Assembly (NCBI GenBank): GCA_003228115.1
Contig: QEVV01000001.1
Span: forward strand, 310,001-374,000
Direction of reading: 5' to 3'
Origin: Chloroflexota bacterium
GTDB taxonomy: Bacteria; Chloroflexota; Dehalococcoidia; Lucifugimonadales; SAR202-VII-2
Length of the DNA: 64,000 nt
This document shows positions 33,688 to 42,408 of the stretch, piece after piece. Positions within the stretch are counted from its first letter, which is position 1. Each line of letters starts with the position of its first letter. The notes below the pieces were generated by a model that did no database searches, had not been told where the DNA came from, and saw only the letters and a list, made by a program, of their open reading frames with translations. The translations under genes and the position numbers were made by a program.

Positions 33688-35480
33688 ACCGCCATTTTGT
33701 CTACGCTCAGGGGCGAGGCCTCGAGGACGATGAGGGGGGCCCTCTTTACGTTCACAGCGTAGCTTCCCGTTTCCTACGCTATCTGTTGCCATACCGCCGC
33801 TTGACCTTCTTCACGGTCATTACCATGCTGATTTCTTCAGCCGCCCAGGTAGCCACGCCGTGGCTCGTGGGCTACGCCATTGACACCGTGGTCACCCGCC
33901 AAGACCTTGAGGGACTGACGTTCATAACCCTTTTGTTCTTAGGCAACATCTCCATCAACTACGTGACCCAATACGCCCACCTGGCGCTGATGTCCCACAT
34001 TAGCCAGGGTGTCCTTTATGCCATCCGCACCGATATGTTCGATCATCTCCAGCGGTTGTCGCTGACCTTTTTCTCTCGCTTTGAGGTCGGCCGGATCATG
34101 TCCCGCGTCCAGAACGATGTACAGCAGCTCCAGGAATTCCTTTCCATCATGATCATTGGGTTCGCAGACCTGCTGAGCTTGGTGGGAATCATTGTCGTCC
34201 TGTTTATCATGAGCGCCAAGCTGGCTGCCATCACACTCGTCATCCTGCCCATTCTCATGATCGTTCTGCTGGTATGGCAAAAATATGCCCGGCATTCCTT
34301 CGATCGCGTTCGGCGGGCCATCGCCATCGTTAACGGAGCGCTGCAGGAAAACATTACCGGCGTGCGGGTCGTACAGAGCCTATCCCGAGAAGACGTGAAC
34401 TTCCGCCGCTTCGATGAACTGAACCACGAGCATCTGGAGGCCAACCTGGAGGCCAGCCGGCTATCCTCGTCACTCATGCCCGCTGCCGAGTTCTTGATGG
34501 CCGTGGGGTTGGCCTTGGTCGTCGTTTTTGGTGGGGCTATGGTCCTTGATGGTTCTCTGGCCATTGGAGCCCTGGTTGCTTTCGCGATGTACGTGCAGCG
34601 CTTCTTCGACCCCATCCGGAACCTCACAATGCAATACACCCAGCTTCAGAGGGCCATGGTCGCCGGGACCCGCATCTTCCAACTCATGGACATCCAGCCG
34701 GACATCGTCGATGCCCCGGACGCAGTCGAGCTACCTAGGGTGAAGGGGGAAGTCAAATTCGATCACGTTAACTTCCACTACATACCCAGTTCACCCGTGC
34801 TCAAGGACGTTAGCCTGCACGTCCAGCCTGGACAGAGCGTTGCCTTGGTGGGGCCAACCGGTGCAGGCAAGACCTCCATGACTGCATTGCTCTCCCGCTT
34901 CTACGATGTCATAGACGGAGGGGTGCTCATTGATGGTTATGACGTACGCAGTGTGAAACGGGACTCGCTGGCTCGGCAAATGAGCATGGTGCTTCAGGAA
35001 CCTTTCCTGTTCTCGGCTTCGGTGCGGGAAAACATTCGGTACAACAGGACCCATGCTACGCAGGAGGATGTGGAACAAGCAGCGGTGGCGGTAGGGGCCC
35101 ATGAATTCATCTCCGAGCTTGAGCATGGGTACGACACCATCCTCCAAGAGCGTGGGGCGAACCTCAGCATTGGACAGCGGCAGCTGATCAGCTTCGCCCG
35201 GGCGCTAGTGGCTGACCCACGCATCTTGATCCTTGACGAAGCGACTGCCTCCGTTGACAGCGCTACGGAGGCCAGGATCCAGGATGCGCTGAAGACCCTG
35301 CTCCAGGGCCGGACATCCTTTATCATCGCTCACAGGCTGTCGACCATCCGCAAAGCTGACCTAGTAGTGGTCCTGGACTTGGGCCGCATCGTTGAAAGCG
35401 GGACCCACGCCGAGCTTATGGAGCTGGGTGGCCTCTACGCCCGCCTCTACGAGGCCAACTTTGGAGCCGTTGCCGAATAG
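33684..35480 (+). CDS. ABC exporter subunit B (catalytic partner)
   Basis: 598 aa, ATG in an ATGA overlap with subunit A. Six membrane helices then ATPase: Walker A GPTGAGKTS, Q-loop VLQEPFLF, signature changed to LSIGQRQL, Walker B LILDEATASVD with catalytic Glu, switch His AHRLST. Thus one composite site (subunit B Walker with subunit A signature) is fully active and the other is degenerate at both its Walker B and its signature. This complementary decay shows an obligate heterodimer. Substrate unknown. Confidence 0.92.
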   Translation: MNRHFVYAQGRGLEDDEGGPLYVHSVASRFLRYLLPYRRLTFFTVITMLISSAAQVATPWLVGYAIDTVVTRQDLEGLTFITLLFLGNISINYVTQYAHLALMSHISQGVLYAIRTDMFDHLQRLSLTFFSRFEVGRIMSRVQNDVQQLQEFLSIMIIGFADLLSLVGIIVVLFIMSAKLAAITLVILPILMIVLLVWQKYARHSFDRVRRAIAIVNGALQENITGVRVVQSLSREDVNFRRFDELNHEHLEANLEASRLSSSLMPAAEFLMAVGLALVVVFGGAMVLDGSLAIGALVAFAMYVQRFFDPIRNLTMQYTQLQRAMVAGTRIFQLMDIQPDIVDAPDAVELPRVKGEVKFDHVNFHYIPSSPVLKDVSLHVQPGQSVALVGPTGAGKTSMTALLSRFYDVIDGGVLIDGYDVRSVKRDSLARQMSMVLQEPFLFSASVRENIRYNRTHATQEDVEQAAVAVGAHEFISELEHGYDTILQERGANLSIGQRQLISFARALVADPRILILDEATASVDSATEARIQDALKTLLQGRTSFIIAHRLSTIRKADLVVVLDLGRIVESGTHAELMELGGLYARLYEANFGAVAE

Positions 35481-35617
35481 CCCACCCGCCGCATAGCGAC
35501 AGCGCCCTTCTCCTCTTTTTGCTTCCTACCTGAGCCAACTACTTAAGCCAAGCTGCTTCGGCGTCTGAGTTCCGCATGTTTTAGCTCGCAAGGGCAGCTA
35601 GTCTAGCGGCCTCAGAA

Positions 35618-35655
35618 AGAGAAAGGGGCACGTCCTTCAACGTGCCCCTTTCTCT
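35618..35655. terminator. Bidirectional terminator between ABC exporter and Rieske gene
   Basis: 16-bp stem AGAGAAAGGGGCACGT, loop CCTTCA, complement, T/C-rich tail. Between convergent genes. Confidence 0.9.
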
Positions 35656-35673
35656 CTCGCTGACCCCTTCGAG

Positions 35674-36939
35674 CTAGCGATTATTCCAGGTAGCCATCAC
35701 TTGGTTGATCTCTTCAAGTGCGGGCGGTTCGCCGATTTCTACAGGTACGTACTTCATATGAGCGTCCTTCAAGGTTCGGCTTAGCGTCAACCTTTCCATG
35801 GGCAGCTCAATCAAATGCTCTTGGCGCATCACGTTCATGGGATCACCCCCATCCTCGACGACTGCCAGCTGCTCCTGGAGCTGCCTGCGGAACATGATTA
35901 GACCCTCATCCGACTCCCCCAGGCGCTCTGCGCTACGATCCATTGTCGGCCCCTGGCTCTCCCAAGCCAGCTTGTCTTGCTCCAAGACATATCTAAGGTT
36001 GGGCTTTCCGTCAGTGTCGAGCCGGGAAACATACCTATAGGGAACGTGGTCCTGCTTTGGCGCCTGCTCTCCCGGAGCTGGCGTGTACAGATAGCAAGTG
36101 ATGTGTGTCGTGGTGTTGTCATCCGCCGGGATGCGGAACTGGAAGTTCAGGTGGGGACCTGCGCTAGCCCAGTTGATGTTAGGAAACAGCAATGGATGGC
36201 CTACTTTCCATTCCTTATCCTCTTCCGATTGTCCCTCCAAGACCCTGCGCCTCACAATTCCGTGAGGGAACTCAGAGAACCCAATCTTTTCATGCTTGAT
36301 AAGGGTGGAGGGAATGACGTTGTCGAAGGCCCCTAGCCTCGTTTCTTGATAGGCGGTGAAGTAAACATGCATCCACTCAACATGAATGGGATCCACTGAG
36401 TTCTCCTGGCACTGAAGCCAGTTGCACTGAAGCGGGCTGACCACGATCTCCCGGACCACGATCTCCCGGACAACGTTGTCCCGAACAAGCGGCTCCCACT
36501 GAGTAATCAGAGGCGCTGGCTGCGGCCCCATGTAGGCCCATAGCAGTCCGGCAAACTCGCGAACCGGATAGCCACTTAGCTTGATCTTGTCCCTGAACCT
36601 GGACTCAGGCCTCACCGTTTCTTCGAAGGGTTGTTCGATGCACTGGCCCGTCTCGTCGTAGAGCCAACCGTGGTACATGCATCGCAGACCGTGCTCCTCT
36701 GGAATGCCGTAAGCCAGGTTCACTCTCCGGTGAGCACAGAGACGCTCAATCAGCCCATAGCCTCCGGAGCGATCTTTGTACAACACAAGGTCTTCGCCAA
36801 GCAGCCGGACCTCTTTCGTTGGGTTCTCCTCCAACTCCAAGGTCGGCGCAACAGGGTGCCAGTAGCGTCGCATGAGTTCGCCCATCGGTGTGCCAGGGCC
36901 AACCTGGGTCAGGCGCAGGTTCTCTTCAACAGAAAGCAT
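35674..36939 (-). CDS. Rieske non-haem iron oxygenase, alpha subunit
   Basis: 421 aa. The Rieske cluster ligands are ERLCAHRRVNLAYG and LRCMYHGWLYDETG (Cys-x-His, Cys-x2-His). The mononuclear iron site is in ENSVDPIHVEWMH (two His), with the third ligand further along. Such enzymes hydroxylate or demethylate aromatic and other organics with electrons from a reductase not seen here. ATG 36939 has AGAGGAGG six bases upstream; the in-frame ATG 36945 abuts the Shine-Dalgarno. Before the iron site the protein contains VVREIVVREIV, an exact 15-bp tandem duplication (36439-36475 region) not expected in this segment. Confidence 0.92.
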   Translation of the reverse strand: MLSVEENLRLTQVGPGTPMGELMRRYWHPVAPTLELEENPTKEVRLLGEDLVLYKDRSGGYGLIERLCAHRRVNLAYGIPEEHGLRCMYHGWLYDETGQCIEQPFEETVRPESRFRDKIKLSGYPVREFAGLLWAYMGPQPAPLITQWEPLVRDNVVREIVVREIVVSPLQCNWLQCQENSVDPIHVEWMHVYFTAYQETRLGAFDNVIPSTLIKHEKIGFSEFPHGIVRRRVLEGQSEEDKEWKVGHPLLFPNINWASAGPHLNFQFRIPADDNTTTHITCYLYTPAPGEQAPKQDHVPYRYVSRLDTDGKPNLRYVLEQDKLAWESQGPTMDRSAERLGESDEGLIMFRRQLQEQLAVVEDGGDPMNVMRQEHLIELPMERLTLSRTLKDAHMKYVPVEIGEPPALEEINQVMATWNNR

Positions 36940-37130
36940 CGCCATCCTCCTCTCTGTTATCCGGGTGCCGGAATCGCGGCGAGCATACCATAGGGAGGAA
37001 GCAGCGAAAACCATCAAAACCTAGCCGAATCAGACAAGGGACACCTTCGACGCGGCAGGTCGTTGACGGGCTTTTCGTTAAAGAATACCCTGGCACTTCC
37101 ATGAAACGACCATGAATGAGGAGACTGAAT

Positions 37131-37775
37131 ATGGCAGATGCAAAGGCCGTCGCAGAGCTTTCAGCCCAGTTCGGCAGCTTCGGACGACTGCTTGGCGCTG
37201 AGCTTGATGGCTTGACCGAGGACCAGCTCGACTGGAGCAGCGACCGCTACGAGTGGGCAGGATGGAGCATCCGGAACAACGTCAGCCACATGGCTTCCCT
37301 GATGATCCGCTGGCCTCTTCTGCGCATGGGGCCCGTACTCTTCCCTGACGGCAAGCCTGTCTTGGACGAGCAGAACCTCCTCATGGAGTCCAAGTACGAC
37401 CGCCGCCTGGACGACGACGTCTATTGGGATGCTCCAGTGCTTCAAGACAAGCTTTCCCAGGCCCTAGCGATGACTCAAGACATCCTGGCACGTGACTCCT
37501 CTGAGGGAGTACTCGACTTGGAGGCCACCGTCGACTTCGGTGGCTCCTTTGAACGGCATCCCGAGATGTACCCAGGGGAGGTTCGAAAGGGAGACGGAGA
37601 CCCTCCGCTATGGCACGTCAAGGTTGGCGCCGTCATGCGCCACATGTACTACGAACTGGTCACGCACCTGTTCAACGTTCAACGGTTGAAGCGGGCTCAG
37701 GGCCTCCAGAGCAGTGTCTCCATTCCTGAGGTCGGCTACTGGATGCTGCCCGAGTGGGACAGAAGCGAACCTTAA
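37131..37775 (+). CDS. DinB-like four-helix metalloprotein
   Basis: 214 aa, ATG 37131 behind GAGGAG. DinB/YfiT-type helical bundle: a first helix ending ELDGLTEDQLDW, His53 in NNVSHMASL, and later HMYYELVTHLFNVQR with the other two metal His. Length exceeds the usual 150-170 because of an insertion of about 40 residues between helices 2 and 3. Family members are thiol-dependent transferases or metal hydrolases; no substrate is suggested. The next gene begins 20 bases downstream. Confidence 0.7.
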   Translation: MADAKAVAELSAQFGSFGRLLGAELDGLTEDQLDWSSDRYEWAGWSIRNNVSHMASLMIRWPLLRMGPVLFPDGKPVLDEQNLLMESKYDRRLDDDVYWDAPVLQDKLSQALAMTQDILARDSSEGVLDLEATVDFGGSFERHPEMYPGEVRKGDGDPPLWHVKVGAVMRHMYYELVTHLFNVQRLKRAQGLQSSVSIPEVGYWMLPEWDRSEP

Positions 37776-37794
37776 TCGACGAGGCGGAGAGACC

Positions 37795-38502
37795 ATGGCC
37801 ACCATCACCGAGATAGCAGAAGACATCTACCGGGTCAACATTGAATTCCCAGGCAAGCCCCTAACCTATAGCTTCTTCGTCATCAAGGACGAGATTCCAG
37901 TCATGGTGGAGACGGGCTTTGGCAGGGCTTTCGACGAGAGCCTGGAAGCCGTCAAAAAGATCATCGATCCCAGCACGATTCGTTATGTCGTTGTGCCCCA
38001 CTTTGAGGCGGACGAATGCGGCGCAATCAATCATTACCTGGCCTTGGCGCCCCATGCTCAGCCAATCGGCAGTCCTATAGGCACGCGAACCAACCTGACG
38101 GACTTCGCCATCCGGCCGCCGGTTACAGCCCAGGAGAACGAAGTCCTAGACCTAGGCCGCCACAAGCTGCGATTCCTGATAGCACCGTACATCCATCAGT
38201 GGGACAGCATGCTGGCCTTTGACGACACTACAGGCACGTTGTTTTCATCCGACATCTTTATCCAGCACGGCTCGGGCCCAGCCATCACCGACCAGGACGT
38301 GACGGAGGAGATGGTGTCTGCCTACCAATCCTCCGGCGCCCTACCCTCCCGTCTTCACCTGGACTCTGCCCTGAACAAGATCGAGGCCGTAAACCCGACG
38401 ACCTTGGCTTGCCATCACGGCAGCGTTCTTACGGGAAGGACTGCCACCTACATCAAAGCCTTGCGAGAGCGGGACGTCGCCGGCATTCTGATCGACCCCT
38501 AA
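37795..38502 (+). CDS. Metallo-beta-lactamase-fold diiron protein (ODP/flavodiiron-like)
   Basis: 235 aa, ATG 37795 behind GAGGCGGAGAG. Motif 2 reads VVVPHFEADECGA, the H-x-E-x-D pattern of flavodiiron proteins and oxygen-binding ODP, not HxHxDH of hydrolases. PYIHQWDSM gives a further His, DIFIQHG the bridging Asp and ACHHGSV the last His. This set should hold a diiron site reacting with oxygen or NO. There is no flavodoxin domain fused, so it would be a stand-alone sensor-like or reductase component. Located between a DinB-like protein and a quinone oxidoreductase. Confidence 0.8.
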   Translation: MATITEIAEDIYRVNIEFPGKPLTYSFFVIKDEIPVMVETGFGRAFDESLEAVKKIIDPSTIRYVVVPHFEADECGAINHYLALAPHAQPIGSPIGTRTNLTDFAIRPPVTAQENEVLDLGRHKLRFLIAPYIHQWDSMLAFDDTTGTLFSSDIFIQHGSGPAITDQDVTEEMVSAYQSSGALPSRLHLDSALNKIEAVNPTTLACHHGSVLTGRTATYIKALRERDVAGILIDP

Positions 38503-38590
38503 CGGGAAGTCGCATGTGGCAAGCGCCGCTCCTCGGCGGTTCATCTGATTTGTCGGCTTTCTCCATACCGCCATTCCAACGGAGGCACGT

Positions 38591-39556
38591 GTGAAGGGTA
38601 TCCAAGCGCAAGAAATTGGCGGCCCCGAAGTCCTGAAGCTTCGGGAGCTTCCAGACCCGCAGCCGGGAGAGGGTGAGGCCCTCCTCAAACTCCACGCAAC
38701 CGGCGTCAACTTCATCGACATCTACCAACGCACCGGACTGTACAAACTTGAGTTTCCTTACGTTCCCGGTAGCGAGGCAGCCGGAGAAGTCCTGGCGATA
38801 GGGCCGGGTGTTTCTGAGGTGGCGGTAGGCGACCGCGTTGCCTATTCCAACGTGCTGGGCGCTTACGCCGAGCAGGCAGTTGTTGCCTCCTGGCGCTTGG
38901 TCAAAATACCCGACGCCTTGGACTTCAAACAGGCTGCCGCCCTCATGCTCCAAGGAATGACCGCTCACTACTTGGCCATGTCTGTCTATCCCCTGAAGCC
39001 GGGCGTCACCTGCCTGGTCCACGCAGCTGCGGGGGGCGTGGGGCTGCTGCTGATCCAGATGGCCAAGCGGCAAGGGGCCCGCGTCATCGGAACGGTGTCG
39101 ACCAAGGAAAAAGCCTCTCTCGCCAAGTCCGTCGGTGCCGACGAAGTCATCCTGTACACGGAGGATGACTTCCAAGCCGAGGTCATGCGCCTGACCGATA
39201 GAAAGGGTGTTGAGGTGGCCTACGACTCTGTTGGTGCTACCACCTACGAAAAGAGCCTTGGCAGCCTGGCGGTCCGCGGCATGCTGGCTCTGTACGGAGC
39301 TGCCAGCGGGCCCGTGCCCCCCATCAACCCAACAACGCTAGCGGCCAAATCACTGTTCATGACCCGGCCCACACTGGTGCACTACACGATAACTCGCGAA
39401 GAGCTCTTGTTGCGGGCGGGCGAGGTCCTAGGTTGGGCGGCATCTGGAGAACTGAAGTTACATATCGGCGGCGAGTTCCCGTTGTCCGACGCCGCCGAGG
39501 CCCACACGAAACTGGCCGGCAGGCAAACGACAGGAAAGCTTCTGCTCATACCCTAG
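38591..39556 (+). CDS. NADPH:quinone oxidoreductase (zeta-crystallin-like MDR)
   Basis: 321 aa, GTG start 38591 behind GGAGGCAC. Medium-chain dehydrogenase without zinc ligands: NFIDIYQRTGLY and PYVPGSEAAGEV in the catalytic domain, VHAAAGGVGLLLIQMAK as the nucleotide-binding AxxGGVG loop. Reduces quinones with NADPH by one-electron transfer. Clear terminator follows. Confidence 0.92.
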   Translation: MKGIQAQEIGGPEVLKLRELPDPQPGEGEALLKLHATGVNFIDIYQRTGLYKLEFPYVPGSEAAGEVLAIGPGVSEVAVGDRVAYSNVLGAYAEQAVVASWRLVKIPDALDFKQAAALMLQGMTAHYLAMSVYPLKPGVTCLVHAAAGGVGLLLIQMAKRQGARVIGTVSTKEKASLAKSVGADEVILYTEDDFQAEVMRLTDRKGVEVAYDSVGATTYEKSLGSLAVRGMLALYGAASGPVPPINPTTLAAKSLFMTRPTLVHYTITREELLLRAGEVLGWAASGELKLHIGGEFPLSDAAEAHTKLAGRQTTGKLLLIP

Positions 39557-39579
39557 ACAAAATTAGCCTAGCAAACAGA

Positions 39580-39608
39580 AATGAGGGGGCTTTTTGAGCC
39601 CCCTCATT
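39580..39608 (+). terminator. Terminator after the quinone oxidoreductase gene
   Basis: 12-bp stem AATGAGGGGGCT, loop TTTTG, complement, then CTTTTC. Confidence 0.88.
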
Positions 39609-39634
39609 CTTTTCGTGCAGAGTCGGTTGACCCT

Positions 39635-40312
39635 CTAGAGAGGGCCAGCCACGCATCCGAAGTTGAATCCCACAACGACAAGGTCTCTGATGTCAGCCTT
39701 CCCGTCGTTGTTGAGATCGGCATTGCCCGGATTGGCGGAGCCTAGGGCCAAGCCAACGATCATGAGGTCTTCTGCATCAACCTGGCCATCGTTGTTAACG
39801 TCCCCGGCGCAAGGGTCTGGGTCGAACACCTGAAGATGAACGGTATCTGTCATACCGATCACCTCAGACAGCGCCATGCCGACAGGGCCAACGAGCCGGA
39901 CGACATCCGAGTATTGAAAGGTATCGCCAAGAGGGATGCTAGCAGGCAGGGCTAGGAGTGTGCCTTCGCTTAGGCTGAAGGACTCGGCCAGGGAAACACT
40001 CGCAGGACCCGTTACAAGCAATGAGTCGCTCAGGCCAAAGGTGTCCACAAGGGGCAGCGTAGCTGGCCCCGCCAGCTTGGACCGATCCACCATGGTGGCA
40101 GATTCCCCTACGGACAGACCCGCGGGAGGCTCCGCTTGGTGCCCCTCACTCATGGTAAAAGACTCGCTGATGGTGAGTTGAATGTCCGCCTGTTGCTGAA
40201 GGCCGACCTCAGCCAAGACCTTGCCCGCAAGTGATCCGGGATTCAGGCCCAATCCGCCGAGGAGCACCCCAACCCCCAGCGCCAGCGCCACCACTGCCAC
40301 AAAGATGCGCAT
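39635..40312 (-). CDS. Secreted protein with SES/LSE repeats and C-terminal dockerin-like domain
   Basis: 225 aa. An N-terminal signal or anchor helix (VAVVALALGVGVLLGGLGL) is followed by six or so degenerate repeats of about 20 residues built on AGPAxxxLxESFxLSDxLxL, and a C-terminal pair of EF-hand-like loops, DVNNDGQVDAEDLMIVG and DLNNDGKADIRDLVVVG, which is the dockerin type I pattern. No cohesin gene is in the window, so it is more likely a calcium-folded surface domain. It lies 17 bases downstream of the next gene on the same strand and should be cotranscribed with it. Confidence 0.7.
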   Translation of the reverse strand: MRIFVAVVALALGVGVLLGGLGLNPGSLAGKVLAEVGLQQQADIQLTISESFTMSEGHQAEPPAGLSVGESATMVDRSKLAGPATLPLVDTFGLSDSLLVTGPASVSLAESFSLSEGTLLALPASIPLGDTFQYSDVVRLVGPVGMALSEVIGMTDTVHLQVFDPDPCAGDVNNDGQVDAEDLMIVGLALGSANPGNADLNNDGKADIRDLVVVGFNFGCVAGPL

Positions 40313-40329
40313 AGCTGGCTATCGTCCGG

Positions 40330-40995
40330 CTACTGGAAACTCATCAAAATCTGGACGGCAATCCGCTGGCCAGCAAGGACATCAATGGCCGTAAAGTCGC
40401 CACTGCTTGAGTAGGCCTCGCTGAAAGGATTGCCAGCAAGGCTCACGGGACAGGGGTTGTCCGGTGCGACAGAGCTATCGCAGCTTGCCAGATCAGTCGT
40501 GACCCTGGTGATCGAGCCGGCCCGCTGGGCGTCCGCAGTCCCGGACAGGACAAGGTAGCCCGCATTGTCTCCTGTTACGGGTCTGTCCACCGTCAGAGTC
40601 TGGAAATAATGAGGGAAGGTGGAACCAGTCAATGCATTTTCGGTTATGACGCAGGCGACTGGAAGGCCGCCGTTCTCGCAGGGTTGCTCACTGGTGACGC
40701 CGTGAAGCTCGACCTGCCATTCTCCTACTGATACGATCCTGGCCAAGATATAAGTGAGCGTGCGGCCTCCATCGGTCAAGGCGTTGTGGAACTCCCGGCT
40801 ATCGACCACCGTGCCGTCATCGGCCAGCACGTCAATGTTCCAGAGGGCGCTCACGTGAATCCCCTCTGAGGCGCTGGCGGGCAAAGTTGAGCCGTTGTCA
40901 GACTTCAGCAGCGTCGCTCCCACGAGGGCACCGACTCCCATAACCGCCAGCACTCCAACGCCGCCTAACAGGACACGCACCATATGCCAAGACAT
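40330..40995 (-). CDS. Secreted or membrane-anchored beta-rich protein of unknown function
   Basis: 221 aa with an N-terminal membrane helix (VRVLLGGVGVLAVMGVGALVGATLL). The exported part has NIDVLADDGTVVDSREFHN, Cys-containing VTSEQPCENGGLPVACVI and ASCDSSVAPDNPCPVS, two probable disulfides. No family recognised. It is the upstream partner of the dockerin-like gene, so the two may assemble on the surface. ATG 40995 may be replaced by the internal ATG four codons later. Confidence 0.6.
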   Translation of the reverse strand: MSWHMVRVLLGGVGVLAVMGVGALVGATLLKSDNGSTLPASASEGIHVSALWNIDVLADDGTVVDSREFHNALTDGGRTLTYILARIVSVGEWQVELHGVTSEQPCENGGLPVACVITENALTGSTFPHYFQTLTVDRPVTGDNAGYLVLSGTADAQRAGSITRVTTDLASCDSSVAPDNPCPVSLAGNPFSEAYSSSGDFTAIDVLAGQRIAVQILMSFQ

Positions 40996-41081
40996 GATCC
41001 ACCTCCGCCTATTCGCTTTCTGCTGGGCACACTTGAGAACTCGAGATCAGACAACGATGAACGTTAGTCTGCCCGCCGATG

Positions 41082-41429
41082 CTATCGCAGAAAACCTCTA
41101 TCGGCGAAAAGAGAGACTCGTGGAGTTGCTGAGATTGAGGCGGAATTGGAAGGATTTACGGAGGGCCTGCTGTGCACCAGAAGTTTATGCGCAGGTGACC
41201 AAGGCCCGAGGCAGCGACCTACACCCGGGTAGCCAGCCAATGCGATGGAGGGTTTGGGATCGGCCTGAACCCATGTCTCGCCAACCGCTAGTCCCACCCG
41301 GGTCATGAACGAGGTAACCACGAAGAAGAGAACAAGGCCAGCAAGTTTCAAACGTCGGAAAGTCGCGGATTTGGCTCCAATGCTAGCGGATGAGCTGTTT
41401 CCCGCGCAGGAAGGCCCCCAAGACGCCAA
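41082..41429 (-). CDS. Doubtful small membrane protein
   Basis: A 115-residue frame with one good hydrophobic segment (LAGLVLFFVVTSFMT). It overlaps the end of the next gene and has no ribosome-binding site; the C-terminal half (HSRPSVNPSNSASISATP) looks like untranslated sequence. It may be only the last third of real sequence or a remnant. The rest of 40996-41382 shows nothing else. Confidence 0.25.
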   Translation of the reverse strand: MASWGPSCAGNSSSASIGAKSATFRRLKLAGLVLFFVVTSFMTRVGLAVGETWVQADPKPSIALAGYPGVGRCLGPWSPAHKLLVHSRPSVNPSNSASISATPRVSLFADRGFLR

Positions 41430-41649
41430 TCAGCGCCGTGCCACCGGTGATCACGGCTCCACCCACAGCCAGCCAGCGCTGGATCACCAATTCACTGTAA
41501 GGCCTGTGATCGAAGGAGCCACCCACCCACTGAGGCAGATCCTTGGAAACCGCGACCTCGACCATAAACAAAAGATAGAGGCACAGGCCAAAGAGCCCCA
41601 GCGCCAAACCAATGAACAACATCCAGGCATACGTCTCGCGGACATCCAT
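41383..41649 (-). CDS. Small two-helix membrane protein
   Basis: 88 aa with two hydrophobic helices (MLFIGLALGLFGLCLYLLFMV in two parts, and AVGGAVITGGTALIGVLGAF) joined by a charged loop, and a basic C-terminus. ATG 41649 follows AGGGGAA. No family recognised. Confidence 0.5.
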   Translation of the reverse strand: MDVRETYAWMLFIGLALGLFGLCLYLLFMVEVAVSKDLPQWVGGSFDHRPYSELVIQRWLAVGGAVITGGTALIGVLGAFLRGKQLIR

Positions 41650-41758
41650 TCGTTTTCCCCTAGGCGGTAATGAACAAACGCAGAATCCAAATGCGGGACG
41701 GCCAGCCTCAAACCCTGTGCTATGATACCAGGCACGTCAAATCGGGGGTAGCCGAAGG

Positions 41759-42286
41759 ATGAGCATGAGCTTGCTACAGTTCTTCATTGAGCAATTCCAA
41801 CGCCTGCACGCCGATTTCGACGCCGTGGTTGAGGGCCTGACACCGGAGCAGTTGCATTGGCGGCCTTCCCAAGGAACAAACCATATTGCGTTCGTTATCT
41901 GGCACTATGCCCGCACCGAAGACAACATCGTCCAGTTCGTACTGCAAAGAGCTCCAACGGTGTGGATGGACGAGGGCTGGGACAAACGGCTCGGGCTCGA
42001 CAGCAAGACCCAGGGAACGAGCATGACCGATGAGGACGCCGCTGCTTTGTACCTTGGCTCGGTGCAGGGCTTCCTGCCCTACATGCAGAAGGTCTGGCGC
42101 CACACCGAGGCATATCTGAGCACGCTCTCCGATGCCGATCTGGAGCGGTTGACGCTGATCCGTCCGCAAGGTGAACGTACCGTGGAAACCATCCTGACTG
42201 AGAACATGCTCACACACGGGTTCTCCCACCTTGGGGAGATCTGGGTACTGCGCAGCCTCCAGCAGCTTCAGGGTGCGCCTTTCTAG
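41759..42286 (+). CDS. DinB-family protein
   Basis: 175 aa, a typical DinB four-helix bundle: FIEQFQRLHADFDAVVEGLTPEQLHWRP in the first helix and turn, His in GTNHIAFVIWH and the pair in THGFSHLGEI. All three metal His are present. It is shorter and more canonical than the DinB-like protein at 37131. Start ATG 41759 just after AAGG; a second in-frame ATG lies at 41765. Confidence 0.85.
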   Translation: MSMSLLQFFIEQFQRLHADFDAVVEGLTPEQLHWRPSQGTNHIAFVIWHYARTEDNIVQFVLQRAPTVWMDEGWDKRLGLDSKTQGTSMTDEDAAALYLGSVQGFLPYMQKVWRHTEAYLSTLSDADLERLTLIRPQGERTVETILTENMLTHGFSHLGEIWVLRSLQQLQGAPF

Positions 42287-42352
42287 GCCGGGTCTCGTGT
42301 CTATTACGATGGTGATTCACCCTCGTTGCGGGACTGAGCGGGTGAGAAACGA

Positions 42353-42387
42353 AAAGGAAGGGGCGGCACAGTGCCGCCCCTTCCTTT
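42353..42387. terminator. Bidirectional terminator
   Basis: 17-bp inverted repeat AAAGGAAGGGGCGGCAC and its complement around a single A; the centre must open to form a loop. Separates the convergent DinB and SIMPL genes. Confidence 0.88.
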
Positions 42388-42408
42388 CTTGCCGGAAAAT
42401 TTACTTCC

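Noticed and set aside
37714-37794. Longer N-terminus for the MBL protein
   Set aside because: The extra residues overlap the DinB gene end; the ATG at 37795 has a good ribosome-binding site.
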